Source of the DNA: Glaciihabitans arcticus
GTDB taxonomy: Bacteria > Actinomycetota > Actinomycetes > Actinomycetales > Microbacteriaceae
Direction: 5' to 3'
NCBI RefSeq assembly: GCF_004310685.1
Contig: NZ_SISG01000001.1
Location: 930,001 to 994,000 of the forward strand
Length of the DNA: 64,000 nucleotides
In this document: piece by piece, positions 1 through 9,786 of the stretch
Numbering within the stretch: the stretch's first letter is position 1
Layout: every line of letters begins with the position of its first letter
Translations under genes and position numbers: made by a program
The notes under the pieces: generated by a model
Told to the model about the DNA's origin: nothing
Seen by the model: only the letters and a program-made list of their open reading frames with translations
Database searches by the model: none

Positions 1-1
1 C

Positions 2-289
2 CAGGGCGTTGTGCTGCACCGCGCCTCCGGATCCATCGAACTCGAGCGCACGCTCGCCAACGTCGCGACGCTGGTTCAGCCCGGCCAGCCCACGCACGAC
101 ATCTCGCTGCCGCGCAGGAGCCTGCGAGACTGCCTCGCCGAGGAGCTTCGCCGACTCGACCCTGACGACCTTTTCGGCGACGTGATCCAGACTGGTGTGG
201 CACAGTTGGGCAAGAGCGTGAAGCGCACTCGTCCGGCTGCGAAGCCGAAGACCGTACCCACCCGAAAGACCAGGGCAGCCAAAGCGTGA
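2..289 (+). CDS. opcA: OpcA, glucose-6-phosphate dehydrogenase assembly protein (C-terminal part)
   Basis: The frame is open from the left edge and ends in TGA at 287-289, so only the last 95 residues are present. OpcA is the actinobacterial protein needed for active glucose-6-phosphate dehydrogenase (Zwf) in the oxidative pentose phosphate pathway. Recognition rests on the visible VVLHRASGSIELERTLANV stretch, on the RRSLRDCLAEELRRLDPD helix, on the basic Lys/Arg/Ala-rich tail, and on the next gene being pgl. The zwf-opcA-pgl order is usual in this phylum. The stop overlaps the pgl start (GTGA), which points to translational coupling. The N-terminal part lies outside the window. Confidence 0.85.
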   Translation, partial: QGVVLHRASGSIELERTLANVATLVQPGQPTHDISLPRRSLRDCLAEELRRLDPDDLFGDVIQTGVAQLGKSVKRTRPAAKPKTVPTRKTRAAKA

Positions 290-1089
290 CGAATGAACGA
301 CGAGTGCTGGTACATCCAGACAAAACCGCCCTGGGCGCCGCAGTGGCGTCGAGGTTCGTGACCAAGCTCGTCGACCTTCTGGCCGCGCAGCCCCTCGCCC
401 ACGTGGTGCTCACCGGTGGCTCGATGGGCTCCGCCGTGCTCGAGCACGTCGCGAACAACCCGGCCAGCACAAGCGTCGACTGGACGCGCGTGCACTTCTG
501 GTGGGGCGACGAGCGGTGGCTCCCCCGCGGTGACGCCGAGCGCAACGAGACGCAGGCTCGCGCCGCGCTGCTCGACAGCCTCGAGATCGCGAGCGGTAAC
601 ATCCACTCACTGCCCGCCTCTGATGAGGGCATCGAACTGGATGCCGCGGCCTCCGTCTACGCGAAGGAACTCGCCGACCACGCCACGGACGGCGCGCTCT
701 ACCCGCGCTTCGACATCACCTTCCTCGGCGTCGGACCGGATGGCCACGTGGCCTCGCTGTTCCCCGAGCGCGGCGGTGTTCGTGAGAAGGACCTCACGGT
801 CATCTCGGTGCGCAACTCGCCGAAGCCGCCCCCCGAGCGCCTCAGCCTCACGCTGCCGGTCATCAACTCCTCAGAGCGGGTCTGGCTCGTGCTCGCGGGC
901 GCCGACAAGGCATCAGCACTCGGTCTGACGCTCGCGGGTGCGAGCGTGAACGAGGTTCCGGCGGCCGGTGTCGAGGGACGTCGCTCGACGCTGTTCTTTG
1001 TCGATGCGGATGCCACGGCAGAAGTTCCCGAGAGCCTCACGGCCACCGAGCTGTTCTGGACCGGTTCGGACAGCCCCGACGCCTACTGA
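286..1089 (+). CDS. pgl: 6-phosphogluconolactonase
   Basis: This 267-residue protein hydrolyses 6-phosphogluconolactone to 6-phosphogluconate, the second step of the oxidative pentose phosphate pathway, in the cytosol. Family signatures are the VVLTGGSMG loop near residue 45, HFWWGDERWLP near residue 80 and the FLGVGPDGHVASLFP motif near residue 150. The length is typical. The GTG start at 286 overlaps the opcA stop by four bases, so it is the last gene of the zwf-opcA-pgl unit. A strong hairpin terminator follows directly. Confidence 0.95.
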   Translation: MTNERRVLVHPDKTALGAAVASRFVTKLVDLLAAQPLAHVVLTGGSMGSAVLEHVANNPASTSVDWTRVHFWWGDERWLPRGDAERNETQARAALLDSLEIASGNIHSLPASDEGIELDAAASVYAKELADHATDGALYPRFDITFLGVGPDGHVASLFPERGGVREKDLTVISVRNSPKPPPERLSLTLPVINSSERVWLVLAGADKASALGLTLAGASVNEVPAAGVEGRRSTLFFVDADATAEVPESLTATELFWTGSDSPDAY

Positions 1090-1100
1090 CGTCGGACATA

Positions 1101-1130
1101 AAAAAGGGCACCCGCAAGGGTGCCCTTTTT
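1101..1130. terminator. bidirectional intrinsic terminator between pgl and rbpA
   Basis: A perfect 13-base stem (AAAAAGGGCACCC paired with GGGTGCCCTTTTT) closes a GCAA tetraloop. The A-run and T-run at the stem ends give a U-tract on both strands, so it can stop pgl transcripts from the left and rbpA transcripts from the right. Confidence 0.93.
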
Positions 1131-1141
1131 TGTATGTCTGG

Positions 1142-1507
1142 TTATGCGACCGGCGCGCTGCCGCGACGCTGGCGAAGGGCGAGAAGCGCCTCCTCGAGCA
1201 GGCCGGCGGCCTCTTCTTCGGTGCGTCGTTCCTTCACGTACGCGAGGTGGGTCTTGTACGGCTCGAGCTTCGCGACTGACGGCGGGTTGGCCTTGTCGCG
1301 ACCGGCGGGAAGACCGCTCTGCGGGGAGTCGATGGTGACGGGGATCTCGTCTTCGGGCAGGTTCGCCGCGAAGCTGCGCACCGTCTCGTTGCCGAGCTCG
1401 TCCCAGTAGGAGACCTGGATGCGCTCCGCGTGGTAACCGCGGTCCTGCTCGCCCATGGGCCCTGCGCCTACGCGTGAACCCCTAATTGCACTGCCACCGG
1501 AAGCCAT
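1142..1507 (-). CDS. rbpA: RNA polymerase-binding protein RbpA
   Basis: RbpA is an actinobacteria-specific transcription factor that binds the primary sigma factor and RNA polymerase core and stabilises the open promoter complex. The 121-residue protein shows the expected order: a basic N-terminal tail with IRGSRVG, a central core with YWDELGNETVRSFAANLPEDEIP, then a basic linker and a C-terminal sigma-interacting helix with KTHLAYVKERRTEEEAAGLLEEAL. An AAGGGG run about 10 bases upstream could act as ribosome binding site. The gene stands alone between the pgl terminator and a tandem repeat array that precedes it. Confidence 0.96.
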   Translation of the reverse strand: MASGGSAIRGSRVGAGPMGEQDRGYHAERIQVSYWDELGNETVRSFAANLPEDEIPVTIDSPQSGLPAGRDKANPPSVAKLEPYKTHLAYVKERRTEEEAAGLLEEALLALRQRRGSAPVA

Positions 1508-1582
1508 CGGAACTATCCCCTTGAAGTGTGCCGTCTCCGGCTGCTGTGAAGTGCCCCGCCACCTCGACGGAACACCGGAACG

Positions 1583-1682
1583 CTGTGGAACTACTACCGC
1601 TATGGAACTACTACCGCTGTTGAACTACTACCGCTGTTGAACTACTACCGCTGTTGAACTACTACCGCTGTTGAACTACTAC
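1583..1682. repeat. 17-base tandem repeat array between secG and rbpA
   Basis: The unit GAACTACTACCGCTGTT starts at 1588, 1605, 1622, 1639 and 1656, with a sixth partial copy from 1673. The first copy differs in its last three bases and the following units are identical. A degenerate fragment precedes the array. The last copy runs into the secG stop codon at 1679-1681, so the array is the immediate 3' flank of secG and lies in the 171-base gap before rbpA. No spacers exist, so it is a minisatellite-like array and not a CRISPR. Confidence 0.95.
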
Positions 1683-1930
1683 AGACCCGCGTCGAACTTG
1701 GTGATGAGACCGAGGAACACGATGCTCGTGATCCAGACGATGCCGAGAATGACGGTGAAACGATTGAGGTTGCGCTCTGCGACACCCGAGGAACCGAGGT
1801 TCGACGTGACGCCACCGCCGAACATGTCGGAGAGGCCGCCACCGCGACCGCGGTGCAGCAGGATGAGCAGGGTCAGGAGCAGACTCGTGATGCCGAGAAT
1901 GACCTGCAGAATGACCTGGACAATTTCCAC
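1679..1930 (-). CDS. secG: preprotein translocase subunit SecG
   Basis: SecG is the small accessory subunit of the SecYEG protein-conducting channel in the cytoplasmic membrane. The 83-residue protein has two membrane segments (about residues 4-24 and 59-78) joined by the conserved glycine-rich loop HRGRGGGLSDMFGGG. Length and layout are standard. It follows the gap-pgk-tpiA genes on the same strand, an arrangement common in actinobacteria. Its stop codon lies inside the last copy of the 17-base tandem repeat. Confidence 0.96.
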   Translation of the reverse strand: MEIVQVILQVILGITSLLLTLLILLHRGRGGGLSDMFGGGVTSNLGSSGVAERNLNRFTVILGIVWITSIVFLGLITKFDAGL

Positions 1931-2009
1931 GCGCGAAACCTTTCGAAGCGGCTGAATAGCCTCACATAGTATAACCGCGCCGTAGCGCGACGGGAATCAA
2001 TTGTTGAGC

Positions 2010-2801
2010 TTATGTCCCGACGTGCTTCTGGAAGCGTACGATGCTTGCGAACTCGTTGAGGTCGAGGCTCGCACCGCCGATGAGCGCGCCGTCGACGTTG
2101 GGCTCACGCATGAATCCGGCAATGTTGCCCGACTTGACGGATCCGCCGTAGAGCACGCGGGTGGCCTCGGCCACCTCGTCACCGAGGAGTTCGCGTAGGG
2201 TGACGCGCAGCTGCGCGGCGACCTGCTCGGCCTGCTCGGGGGTTGCGGCCTGGCCGGAGCCGATGGCCCACACGGGCTCATAGGCGACGACGATGTCGAC
2301 TGCGCCAGTGACCGAGGCGAGTGCCGCCTTCAGCTGGGCGACCGGAACCGCGCTCGGGCCGTGCTTCTCGAGATCCTCGGCGGTCTCGCCGACGCAGATC
2401 ACGGGAACGAGCCCGTGCTTGAGCGCGGCGAGCACCTTCGTGTTCACTACCTCGTCGGTCTCGTTGTGCAGCGTACGACGCTCGGAGTGTCCGATGATCA
2501 CGTACTGGCAGTCGAGGGCCTTGAGGAAGGCTCCGGAGATCTCACCCGTGTATGCACCGGAATCGTGCGCCGAGACATCCTGAGCACCGAAATGGATGGG
2601 GAGCTTGTCGGCCGAGATCAGGGTCTGCACGGAGCGCAGGTCGGTGAACGGCGGGAAGATCGCGACCTCGGCACCGTCGAAGTCGTGGTTCGCGTCCTTA
2701 AGGCTCCAGGCCAGCTTCTGCACGAAGGCGATCGACTGCAGGTGGTCGAGGTTCATCTTCCAGTTGCCCGCCAGCAAGGGCGTGCGTGTTGTTACTGCCA
2801 T
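2010..2801 (-). CDS. tpiA: triose-phosphate isomerase
   Basis: This 263-residue TIM-barrel enzyme interconverts dihydroxyacetone phosphate and glyceraldehyde 3-phosphate. Catalytic features are visible: GNWKMN with the catalytic Lys near residue 15, IIGHSERR with the catalytic His near residue 102, and VAYEPVWAIGSG with the catalytic Glu near residue 173. The phosphate-binding YGGSVKSGN follows. Its start overlaps the end of pgk by 10 bases, so it is translated from the gap-pgk-tpiA message. Confidence 0.97.
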   Translation of the reverse strand: MAVTTRTPLLAGNWKMNLDHLQSIAFVQKLAWSLKDANHDFDGAEVAIFPPFTDLRSVQTLISADKLPIHFGAQDVSAHDSGAYTGEISGAFLKALDCQYVIIGHSERRTLHNETDEVVNTKVLAALKHGLVPVICVGETAEDLEKHGPSAVPVAQLKAALASVTGAVDIVVAYEPVWAIGSGQAATPEQAEQVAAQLRVTLRELLGDEVAEATRVLYGGSVKSGNIAGFMREPNVDGALIGGASLDLNEFASIVRFQKHVGT

Positions 2802-4006
2802 CCGAGGACCTCCAGTCCGGGGAGACGCTTGCCCTCGAGGAACTCGAGGCTCGCACCGCCACCCGTAGAAATGTGACCGAACTGGTCATCAGTGAAACCG
2901 AGGGCGCGGACGGCCGAGGCCGAGTCACCGCCCCCTACTACTCCGAGGCCGTCGACCTCGGTGAGCGCCTGTGCGACGGTCTTCGTGCCGGCCGCAAACG
3001 GTGCGAGCTCGAATACGCCCATGGGGCCGTTCCAGAACACCGTCTTCGACTCGGCGATGATCGACGCGAAGTTGGCGGCGGTCGCAGTTCCGATGTCGAG
3101 TCCGAGGCCGGAGGCGCCGAACGGGGTCTCTTCGATGCTGTCGGCGGCCGTGACGACCACCTCGGCATCCGCACCGAACTTCGAGGCGACGACGACATCG
3201 GTGGGAAGCACGATGCGCACCCCGAGCTCGTCCGCCTTGGCGAGATAGCCCTTGACCGTGTCGATCTGGTCGGCCTCGAGCAGACTCGCACCGACTTTGT
3301 GGCCCTGGGCCGCGAGGAAGGTGAAGAGCATGCCGCCGCCGATGAGCAGCGTGTCGACCTTGGGCAGTAGGTGCCCGATGACTCCGAGCTTGTCGCTGAC
3401 CTTCGAACCGCCGAGCACAACCGCGTACGGCCGCTCGGGGTTCTCGGTCAGCTTGTCGAGAACCTCGAGCTCGGTCGCGATGAGCGTGCCCGCCGCGCTG
3501 GGCAGCAGGCCGGCGAGCTCGAACACGCTCGCCTGCTTACGGTGAACGACTCCGAAACCGTCCGACACAAAAGCGTCGCCGAGATCGGCGAGCTGCTGCG
3601 CGAACGCCTGGCGCTCGGCCGCATCCTTGCTCGCTTCGCCCGCGTTGAAACGCAGGTTCTCGAGCAGGGCGACATCGCCATCCTTCAGGGCAGCGACCGC
3701 TGCTTCAGCAGCAGGACCGACCGTGTCGCTCGCGAAGGTGACGCCCTTGCCGAGCAGCTCACTGAGTCGCTGGGCGACCGGGGCGAGGCTGTACTGGGCT
3801 TCGGGTGCACCCTCGGGGCGACCGAGGTGGGAGACGATGACGACGCGGGCGCCGGCGTTGATGAGCAGGTTGAGCGTCGGCAGGGAAGCCCGCACCCGTC
3901 CGTCGTCGGTGATCGCGCCGTCTTTCAACGGCACGTTCAGGTCGCAACGGACGAGTACGGTCTTACCCGTCAGAACGCCCAGGCTCTCGATGGTTCGCAG
4001 AGTCAT
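2792..4006 (-). CDS. pgk: phosphoglycerate kinase
   Basis: The enzyme transfers the acyl phosphate of 1,3-bisphosphoglycerate to ADP. The 404-residue protein has the N-domain substrate signatures RCDLNVPL near residue 20 and VSHLGRPEG near residue 60. The C-domain nucleotide signatures are WNGPMGVFE and GGGDSASA towards the end. The length is normal. It lies 12 bases after gap and overlaps tpiA by 10 bases, forming a glycolytic operon. No good Shine-Dalgarno sequence is visible, so coupling to gap is likely. Confidence 0.97.
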   Translation of the reverse strand: MTLRTIESLGVLTGKTVLVRCDLNVPLKDGAITDDGRVRASLPTLNLLINAGARVVIVSHLGRPEGAPEAQYSLAPVAQRLSELLGKGVTFASDTVGPAAEAAVAALKDGDVALLENLRFNAGEASKDAAERQAFAQQLADLGDAFVSDGFGVVHRKQASVFELAGLLPSAAGTLIATELEVLDKLTENPERPYAVVLGGSKVSDKLGVIGHLLPKVDTLLIGGGMLFTFLAAQGHKVGASLLEADQIDTVKGYLAKADELGVRIVLPTDVVVASKFGADAEVVVTAADSIEETPFGASGLGLDIGTATAANFASIIAESKTVFWNGPMGVFELAPFAAGTKTVAQALTEVDGLGVVGGGDSASAVRALGFTDDQFGHISTGGGASLEFLEGKRLPGLEVLGWQ

Positions 4007-4018
4007 AAGGGCGGGTGC

Positions 4019-5124
<1,106 letters not shown>

Positions 5125-5130
5125 ATGCCG

Positions 5131-5757
5131 CTACGAGAGTAGCAGCAGGCCTTCGGTCTTCTCGCGAGCCACGGTGAAGCGCTGCTGCGCGTTCTCCCAG
5201 TTGGCGATGTTCCAGAACGCCTTGACGTAGTCGGCGCGCACGTTCTTGTAGTCGAGGTAGTAGGCGTGCTCCCAGACATCCAGCATGAGGATGGGGACGA
5301 TGCCGGCGGGGAGGTTGCCCTGCTGGTCGAAGAACTGCACGATGATCAGACGCTGTCCGATGGAGTCGTAGGCCAGCACAGCCCATCCCGAACCCTGCAC
5401 ACCCATGGCCGTTGCGGTGAAGTGTGCGGTGAACTTGTCGAAGGAGCCGAACTGGTCGTCGATCGCCGACGCGAGGTCACCGGTGGGCTTGTCACCGCCG
5501 TCCGGGGAGAGGTTGGTCCAGAAGATCGAGTGGTTGATGTGGCCGCCGAGGTTGAAGGCGAGGTCCTTCTCGAGCTTGTTGACGTAGGTCAGGTCGCCGG
5601 AGTCGCGCGCTTCTGCGAGCTGGGCGAGGGCGGTGTTCGCTCCCGTGACGTAGGCCTGGTGGTGCTTGCTGTGGTGCAGCTCCATGATCGCGCCGCTGAT
5701 GCTCGGCGCGAGGGCAGAATAGTCGTACGCGAGTTCCGGAAGGGTGTAGTCAGCCAT
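5131..5757 (-). CDS. superoxide dismutase, Fe/Mn type
   Basis: This cytosolic enzyme dismutates superoxide. The 208-residue protein has the four expected metal ligands: one His in [12 protein letters not shown] near residue 28, one in GHINHSIFW near residue 76, and the Asp and His of [13 protein letters not shown] near residues 158-162. Discriminating iron from manganese use from sequence alone is not safe here. AGGAGA lies six bases before the ATG. The gene looks monocistronic, with a hairpin terminator behind it and 123 bases separating it from whiA. Confidence 0.95.
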   Translation of the reverse strand: MADYTLPELAYDYSALAPSISGAIMELHHSKHHQAYVTGANTALAQLAEARDSGDLTYVNKLEKDLAFNLGGHINHSIFWTNLSPDGGDKPTGDLASAIDDQFGSFDKFTAHFTATAMGVQGSGWAVLAYDSIGQRLIIVQFFDQQGNLPAGIVPILMLDVWEHAYYLDYKNVRADYVKAFWNIANWENAQQRFTVAREKTEGLLLLS

Positions 5758-5880
5758 CGATATCTCCTAGCATTTTGGTCTCGGAGCGCCATACGGCAGC
5801 TCTCCGATCGACTTCTTCAGTCTACCGAGTTGAACCCAGCGCGCTCCCAGAAGCTTCCCACGTTGAGGAAAAAGGCAGGG

Positions 5881-6861
5881 CTATAGGTCGATCAACTCGG
5901 GAGGGAGATTGGCGTCGGTGCCGGGGATGCCGAGGTCCTGGGCGCGCTTGTCGGCCATAGCCAGTAGGCGACGGATGCGCCCGGCTACGGCATCCTTCGT
6001 CATGGGCGGGTCGGCGTGGTGACCGAGCTCATCGAGGCTGGAGTCGCGGAAGCGCAGGCGCAGCTCCCCCGCGTAGCGCAGGTGGTCGGGCACGGTGTCG
6101 GCGAGGATCTCGAGCGAGCGCTCGACCCGCGAGCACGCCGCGACGGCGGCCTGGGCCGATCGGCGCAGGTTGGCATCGTCGAAGTTCACGAGGCGGTTGG
6201 CCGTCGCGCGCACCTCGCGGCGCTGGCGCATCTCCTCCCACGCGGCCAGGCTCTCGCTCGCACCCATGAGCACGAGCATGGCGCCGATGGCCTCCCCGTC
6301 ACGGATGACGACGCGGTGCACACCGCGCACCTCCTTGCTCTTGGCGGAGACGCTGAGGCGTCCGGCGGCACCCACGAGGGCCATGGCGGCCTCATTGCCG
6401 GGGCAGGTGATCTCGAGGGCTGCTGAGCGTCCCGGATCGGTGAGTGAGCCGGCGGCGAGGAACGCACCGCGCCAGACAGCGGCGAGGTCTTCGCGCGAAC
6501 CGGTGGTCAGCTTGTTAGGCAGTCCGCGGATCGGGCGGCGGCGGGCGTCGAGCAGGCCGGTCTGGCGGGCGAGGGTCTCTCCCCCGTCGACGACGCGCAC
6601 GAGGTACTGCGCGGTCTTGCGGTTTCCCGATGCGGGCAGCACGGCGGCTTCGCTGCGCACACCGTAGAGCTCGGCCAGATCCTTGCGCACCCGTCGGGCG
6701 AGAGTCACGGAGTCGAGCTCGGACTCGACCGCGATGCGTCCGGAGATCATGTGCAGTCCGCCCGAGAAGCGCAGGATCGTGGCGAGCTCCGCCGCCCGCA
6801 CCGTCGTCTTGCTGACCTCGAGTTTGGCGAGTTCGTCCTTGACGTCGGCGGTGAGGGCCAC
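5881..6861 (-). CDS. whiA: WhiA, sporulation-associated DNA-binding regulator
   Basis: WhiA is a conserved Gram-positive DNA-binding protein with a degenerate LAGLIDADG homing-endonuclease domain and a C-terminal helix-turn-helix. It controls cell division genes, with WhiB in streptomycetes. The 326-residue protein starts [16 protein letters not shown] and has [18 protein letters not shown] in the middle. The helix-turn-helix region is [26 protein letters not shown] near the end. The GTG start has AGGA about eight bases upstream. It follows rapZ on the same strand, the usual actinobacterial rapZ-whiA order. This lineage does not sporulate, so a cell-division role is inferred. Confidence 0.95.
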   Translation of the reverse strand: MALTADVKDELAKLEVSKTTVRAAELATILRFSGGLHMISGRIAVESELDSVTLARRVRKDLAELYGVRSEAAVLPASGNRKTAQYLVRVVDGGETLARQTGLLDARRRPIRGLPNKLTTGSREDLAAVWRGAFLAAGSLTDPGRSAALEITCPGNEAAMALVGAAGRLSVSAKSKEVRGVHRVVIRDGEAIGAMLVLMGASESLAAWEEMRQRREVRATANRLVNFDDANLRRSAQAAVAACSRVERSLEILADTVPDHLRYAGELRLRFRDSSLDELGHHADPPMTKDAVAGRIRRLLAMADKRAQDLGIPGTDANLPPELIDL

Positions 6862-6913
6862 GGTTTGGTTCCTAACGTTGTGCAGTGTGTGGGATGGGTG
6901 AGCGTACGGAAGG

Positions 6914-7789
6914 CTACTCGCGACCGAGGTCGCGGTGCTTCACGCGTACGGCCACGCCGGGCAGTCCTCGCAACAGCGTGGAGAGCTCTTCGGCGACGGC
7001 GACCGAGCGGTGCTTTCCGCCGGTACAGCCAATGGCGATAGTAGCGTGTCTCTTGTTCTCGCGTTGATAGCCGGCCAGCACGGGGGTGAGCGCAGCGCCG
7101 TAGGCGGCCACGAACTCGGCGACGCCCTCCTGGCTGAGCACATAGTCGCTCACCACCTCTTCGAGGCCGGTGTGGGCGCGCAGTTCGGGAATCCAGAACG
7201 GGTTCGGGATGAACCGCGCATCGGCCACGGAGTCGGCGTCGGCCGGCAGTCCGTACTTGAAGCCGAAGCTCATGACGGTGACCTGAACCCCGGCCGCGTC
7301 CGCCTGGGCGAACCGCTCCTGCACGGCCGTAGCGAGCTGGTGGATGTTCAGCTCGGAGGTGTCGATGATGATGTCGCTCGAGGCGCGCAGTTCCTCCATG
7401 CGGGTGCGCTCGGCGTTGATGCCGTCGAGGAGAGTGCCGTCCTCCTGCAGGGGGTGCGGGCGTCGCACCTGCTCGAACCTGCGCACGAGAACGGCATCCG
7501 TCGCCTCGAGATAGAGCATGCGAACGTTGGTGCTCTCGCGCAGCGCGTTCACGGCCTCGCGCACGTCGGCGAACAGCTTGCCGCCACGTACGTCGACGAC
7601 GGCCGCGATCTTGGGCAGGGCGTTACCGGCGTGCTGCGCGAGCTCGGCGAGCGGCCGGAGCATCTGCGGCGGGAGGTTGTCGACGACGTACCAGCCGAGG
7701 TCCTCGAGGGCGTTTCCTACCGTCGACCGGCCCGCACCGGACATTCCGGTGACGATGAGGATCTCCTGGCGTTCTTCGTGCGTGGTCAT
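6914..7789 (-). CDS. rapZ: RapZ-family nucleotide-binding protein (RNase adapter family)
   Basis: This is a 291-residue P-loop protein. The Walker A motif GMSGAGRST lies at residues 15-23, followed by [16 protein letters not shown]. The C-terminal domain contains [14 protein letters not shown] and [17 protein letters not shown], which are hallmarks of the YvcJ/RapZ family. In enterobacteria RapZ directs RNase E to a small RNA of the glucosamine-6-phosphate pathway. That pathway is not known to operate in actinobacteria, so the role here is open. It sits between uvrC and whiA, the conserved context in Gram-positive bacteria. Confidence 0.93.
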   Translation of the reverse strand: MTTHEERQEILIVTGMSGAGRSTVGNALEDLGWYVVDNLPPQMLRPLAELAQHAGNALPKIAAVVDVRGGKLFADVREAVNALRESTNVRMLYLEATDAVLVRRFEQVRRPHPLQEDGTLLDGINAERTRMEELRASSDIIIDTSELNIHQLATAVQERFAQADAAGVQVTVMSFGFKYGLPADADSVADARFIPNPFWIPELRAHTGLEEVVSDYVLSQEGVAEFVAAYGAALTPVLAGYQRENKRHATIAIGCTGGKHRSVAVAEELSTLLRGLPGVAVRVKHRDLGRE

Positions 7790-7884
7790 GATCTCTCAGA
7801 TCTCGGGTGTCGCCTGCCTGGCGTCGGGTCGGGTCCGCTTCGCACTTCCCAAGGATACGCGCCGCGGGCGATCCCGGAACGCCC

Positions 7885-9777
7885 CTAGGAATCTGTGGGT
7901 GACGGGTTCTGCAGTGCCGCAACGATGGTACGGGCGAGCGTCGGGCCGATTCCGCTGACCTCGGTGATGGCGTCCGCGTCCGCTGCCTTGAGGCGTGCGA
8001 CCGACCCGAAGTGCTTGAGCAGCTCGGCGACTCGCGACGGGCCGAGGCCAGGGATCTCGGCCAGGAACGACCCGATGTCGCGGCGCCGCTTGGTGCGCTG
8101 GTAGGTGATCGCGAAGCGGTGCGCCTCGTCGCGGATGCGCTGGAACAGGAACAGCGCGTCGCTGTTGCGGGGCAGGATGACCGGGTAATCCGAATCCGGC
8201 AGCCAGATCTCCTCGAGGCGCTTCGCGATTCCTGCGAGCTGGATGCCCGTGACTCCCGAATCGTCGAGTGCACGCTGCGCGGCCGCAACCTGGGGCTGCC
8301 CGCCGTCGACGATGAGCAGGTTCGGCCGGTAGGCGAAGCGCTTCTTGCCCTCGGGCTCTTCTGTGCCGGGATTCCCTGTGCCGGGCTCCGGGTCGTCCTT
8401 CAGGTACGCGAGCCGGCGCATCAACGTCTGGTAGATCGACTCGGTGTCATCGGTCGAGTCCTCGATGCTGAAGCGGCGGTACTGGTCTTTGCGGGGCAGG
8501 CCGTCTTCGAAGACCACCATTGAGGCGACGATGTTGGTGCCGCTGAGGTGGGAGACGTCGTAGCACTCCATCCGCAGCGGCGCGTCGTCCATGCCGAGCG
8601 CCTCCTGGATGTCCGCCAGCGCCTGAGAGCGGGCAACGAAGTCGCCGCTGCGGCGGGTCTTGTAGAGGATCAGCGAGTTGCGGGCATTGGTCTCGACGGT
8701 CAGGGCGAGGGCCGCCTTGTCGCCGCGTTGGGCGACCCGCAGCGCGACCTTGCCGGGGGCCGTGCGCACTCCCCCGAGCCACAGCTCGAGTTCGCGGGAA
8801 TCCTCCGGCAGCACCGGCACGAAGATCTCGCGCGGCGGTTCGGAGTCGTCGTACGCGTTCTGCACCACGGTCTCAACGAGCTCGGGCAGTTCGACGTCGA
8901 GCTCCTTGTCGACGACCCAGCTGCGAACGCCCCGGATGCGGCCTCCGCGCACGATGAACTGCTGCACCGCCGCGGCGAGTTCGTCGTGGGCGATTCCGAA
9001 GAAGTCGGCGTCCACACCGTCGGAGAGCACCACGCTGCTCTTGGACAGCGCCGTCTCGAGCGCGGCGAGCTGGTCGCGGTAGCGCGCGGCTGATTCGTAA
9101 TCCATCTCGGCGGAAGCAGACGTCATCCTCTTCGCCAGTTCGCCCGTGTAGCGCGAATCGTTGCCGCCCATGAAGGACGCGAAGTCGAGGGCGATCGACT
9201 TGTGCTGCTCCTTCGTCACGCGACCCACGCAGGGTGCCGCGCACTTGCCGATGTCGCCGAGGAGGCAGGGGCGACCGGTCTGCTCGGCACGCTTGTAGGT
9301 GGCCTCCGTGCAGGAGCGCATCGGGAAGGCCTTGAGCATCAGGTCCACCGTCTCGCGGATTGCCCAGACCTTCGTGTACGGCCCGAAGTAGCGCGCTCCC
9401 TTGATGTTCCGGTTGCGGGTCACCATGACCTTCGGCACCGGATCGCCCAGTGTGATCGCGAGGTACGGGTAGGACTTGTCATCCCGGAACTGCACGTTGA
9501 ACGGCGGGTTGAACTCTTTGATCCAGGTGAACTCGAGCTGCAGGGCCTCGAACTCGGTCGCGACGACCGTCCACTCGACGGAGGCGCCGCTGAGGACCAT
9601 GCGCCGAGTACGCTCGTGCAGGCTGCGCAGCGGCTGGAAGTAGTTGCTCAGCCGCGAACGGAGGTTCTTCGCCTTGCCGACGTAGAGCACGCGCCCCTTG
9701 TCGTCACGAAAACGGTAGACCCCGGGTGAGGTCGGGATCTCACCCGCCTTCGGGCGCCAGCTGACTGTCTCTGCCAT
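7885..9777 (-). CDS. uvrC: UvrABC system protein C (excision nuclease)
   Basis: UvrC makes both incisions in nucleotide-excision repair after recruitment by UvrB. The 630-residue protein has, in order: the GIY-YIG nuclease domain ([24 protein letters not shown] near residues 19-43), a cysteine cluster, a UVR motif near residue 215, the RNase H-like nuclease domain ([13 protein letters not shown], then [11 protein letters not shown]) and a C-terminal helix-hairpin-helix pair. The start is 9 bases behind the uvrA stop with no Shine-Dalgarno motif, so coupling to uvrA is likely. Confidence 0.97.
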   Translation of the reverse strand: MAETVSWRPKAGEIPTSPGVYRFRDDKGRVLYVGKAKNLRSRLSNYFQPLRSLHERTRRMVLSGASVEWTVVATEFEALQLEFTWIKEFNPPFNVQFRDDKSYPYLAITLGDPVPKVMVTRNRNIKGARYFGPYTKVWAIRETVDLMLKAFPMRSCTEATYKRAEQTGRPCLLGDIGKCAAPCVGRVTKEQHKSIALDFASFMGGNDSRYTGELAKRMTSASAEMDYESAARYRDQLAALETALSKSSVVLSDGVDADFFGIAHDELAAAVQQFIVRGGRIRGVRSWVVDKELDVELPELVETVVQNAYDDSEPPREIFVPVLPEDSRELELWLGGVRTAPGKVALRVAQRGDKAALALTVETNARNSLILYKTRRSGDFVARSQALADIQEALGMDDAPLRMECYDVSHLSGTNIVASMVVFEDGLPRKDQYRRFSIEDSTDDTESIYQTLMRRLAYLKDDPEPGTGNPGTEEPEGKKRFAYRPNLLIVDGGQPQVAAAQRALDDSGVTGIQLAGIAKRLEEIWLPDSDYPVILPRNSDALFLFQRIRDEAHRFAITYQRTKRRRDIGSFLAEIPGLGPSRVAELLKHFGSVARLKAADADAITEVSGIGPTLARTIVAALQNPSPTDS

Positions 9778-9786
9778 GGTTCGACG

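Noticed and set aside
1583-1682. CRISPR array
   Set aside because: The 17-base units are directly adjacent with no spacers, and no cas gene is present.
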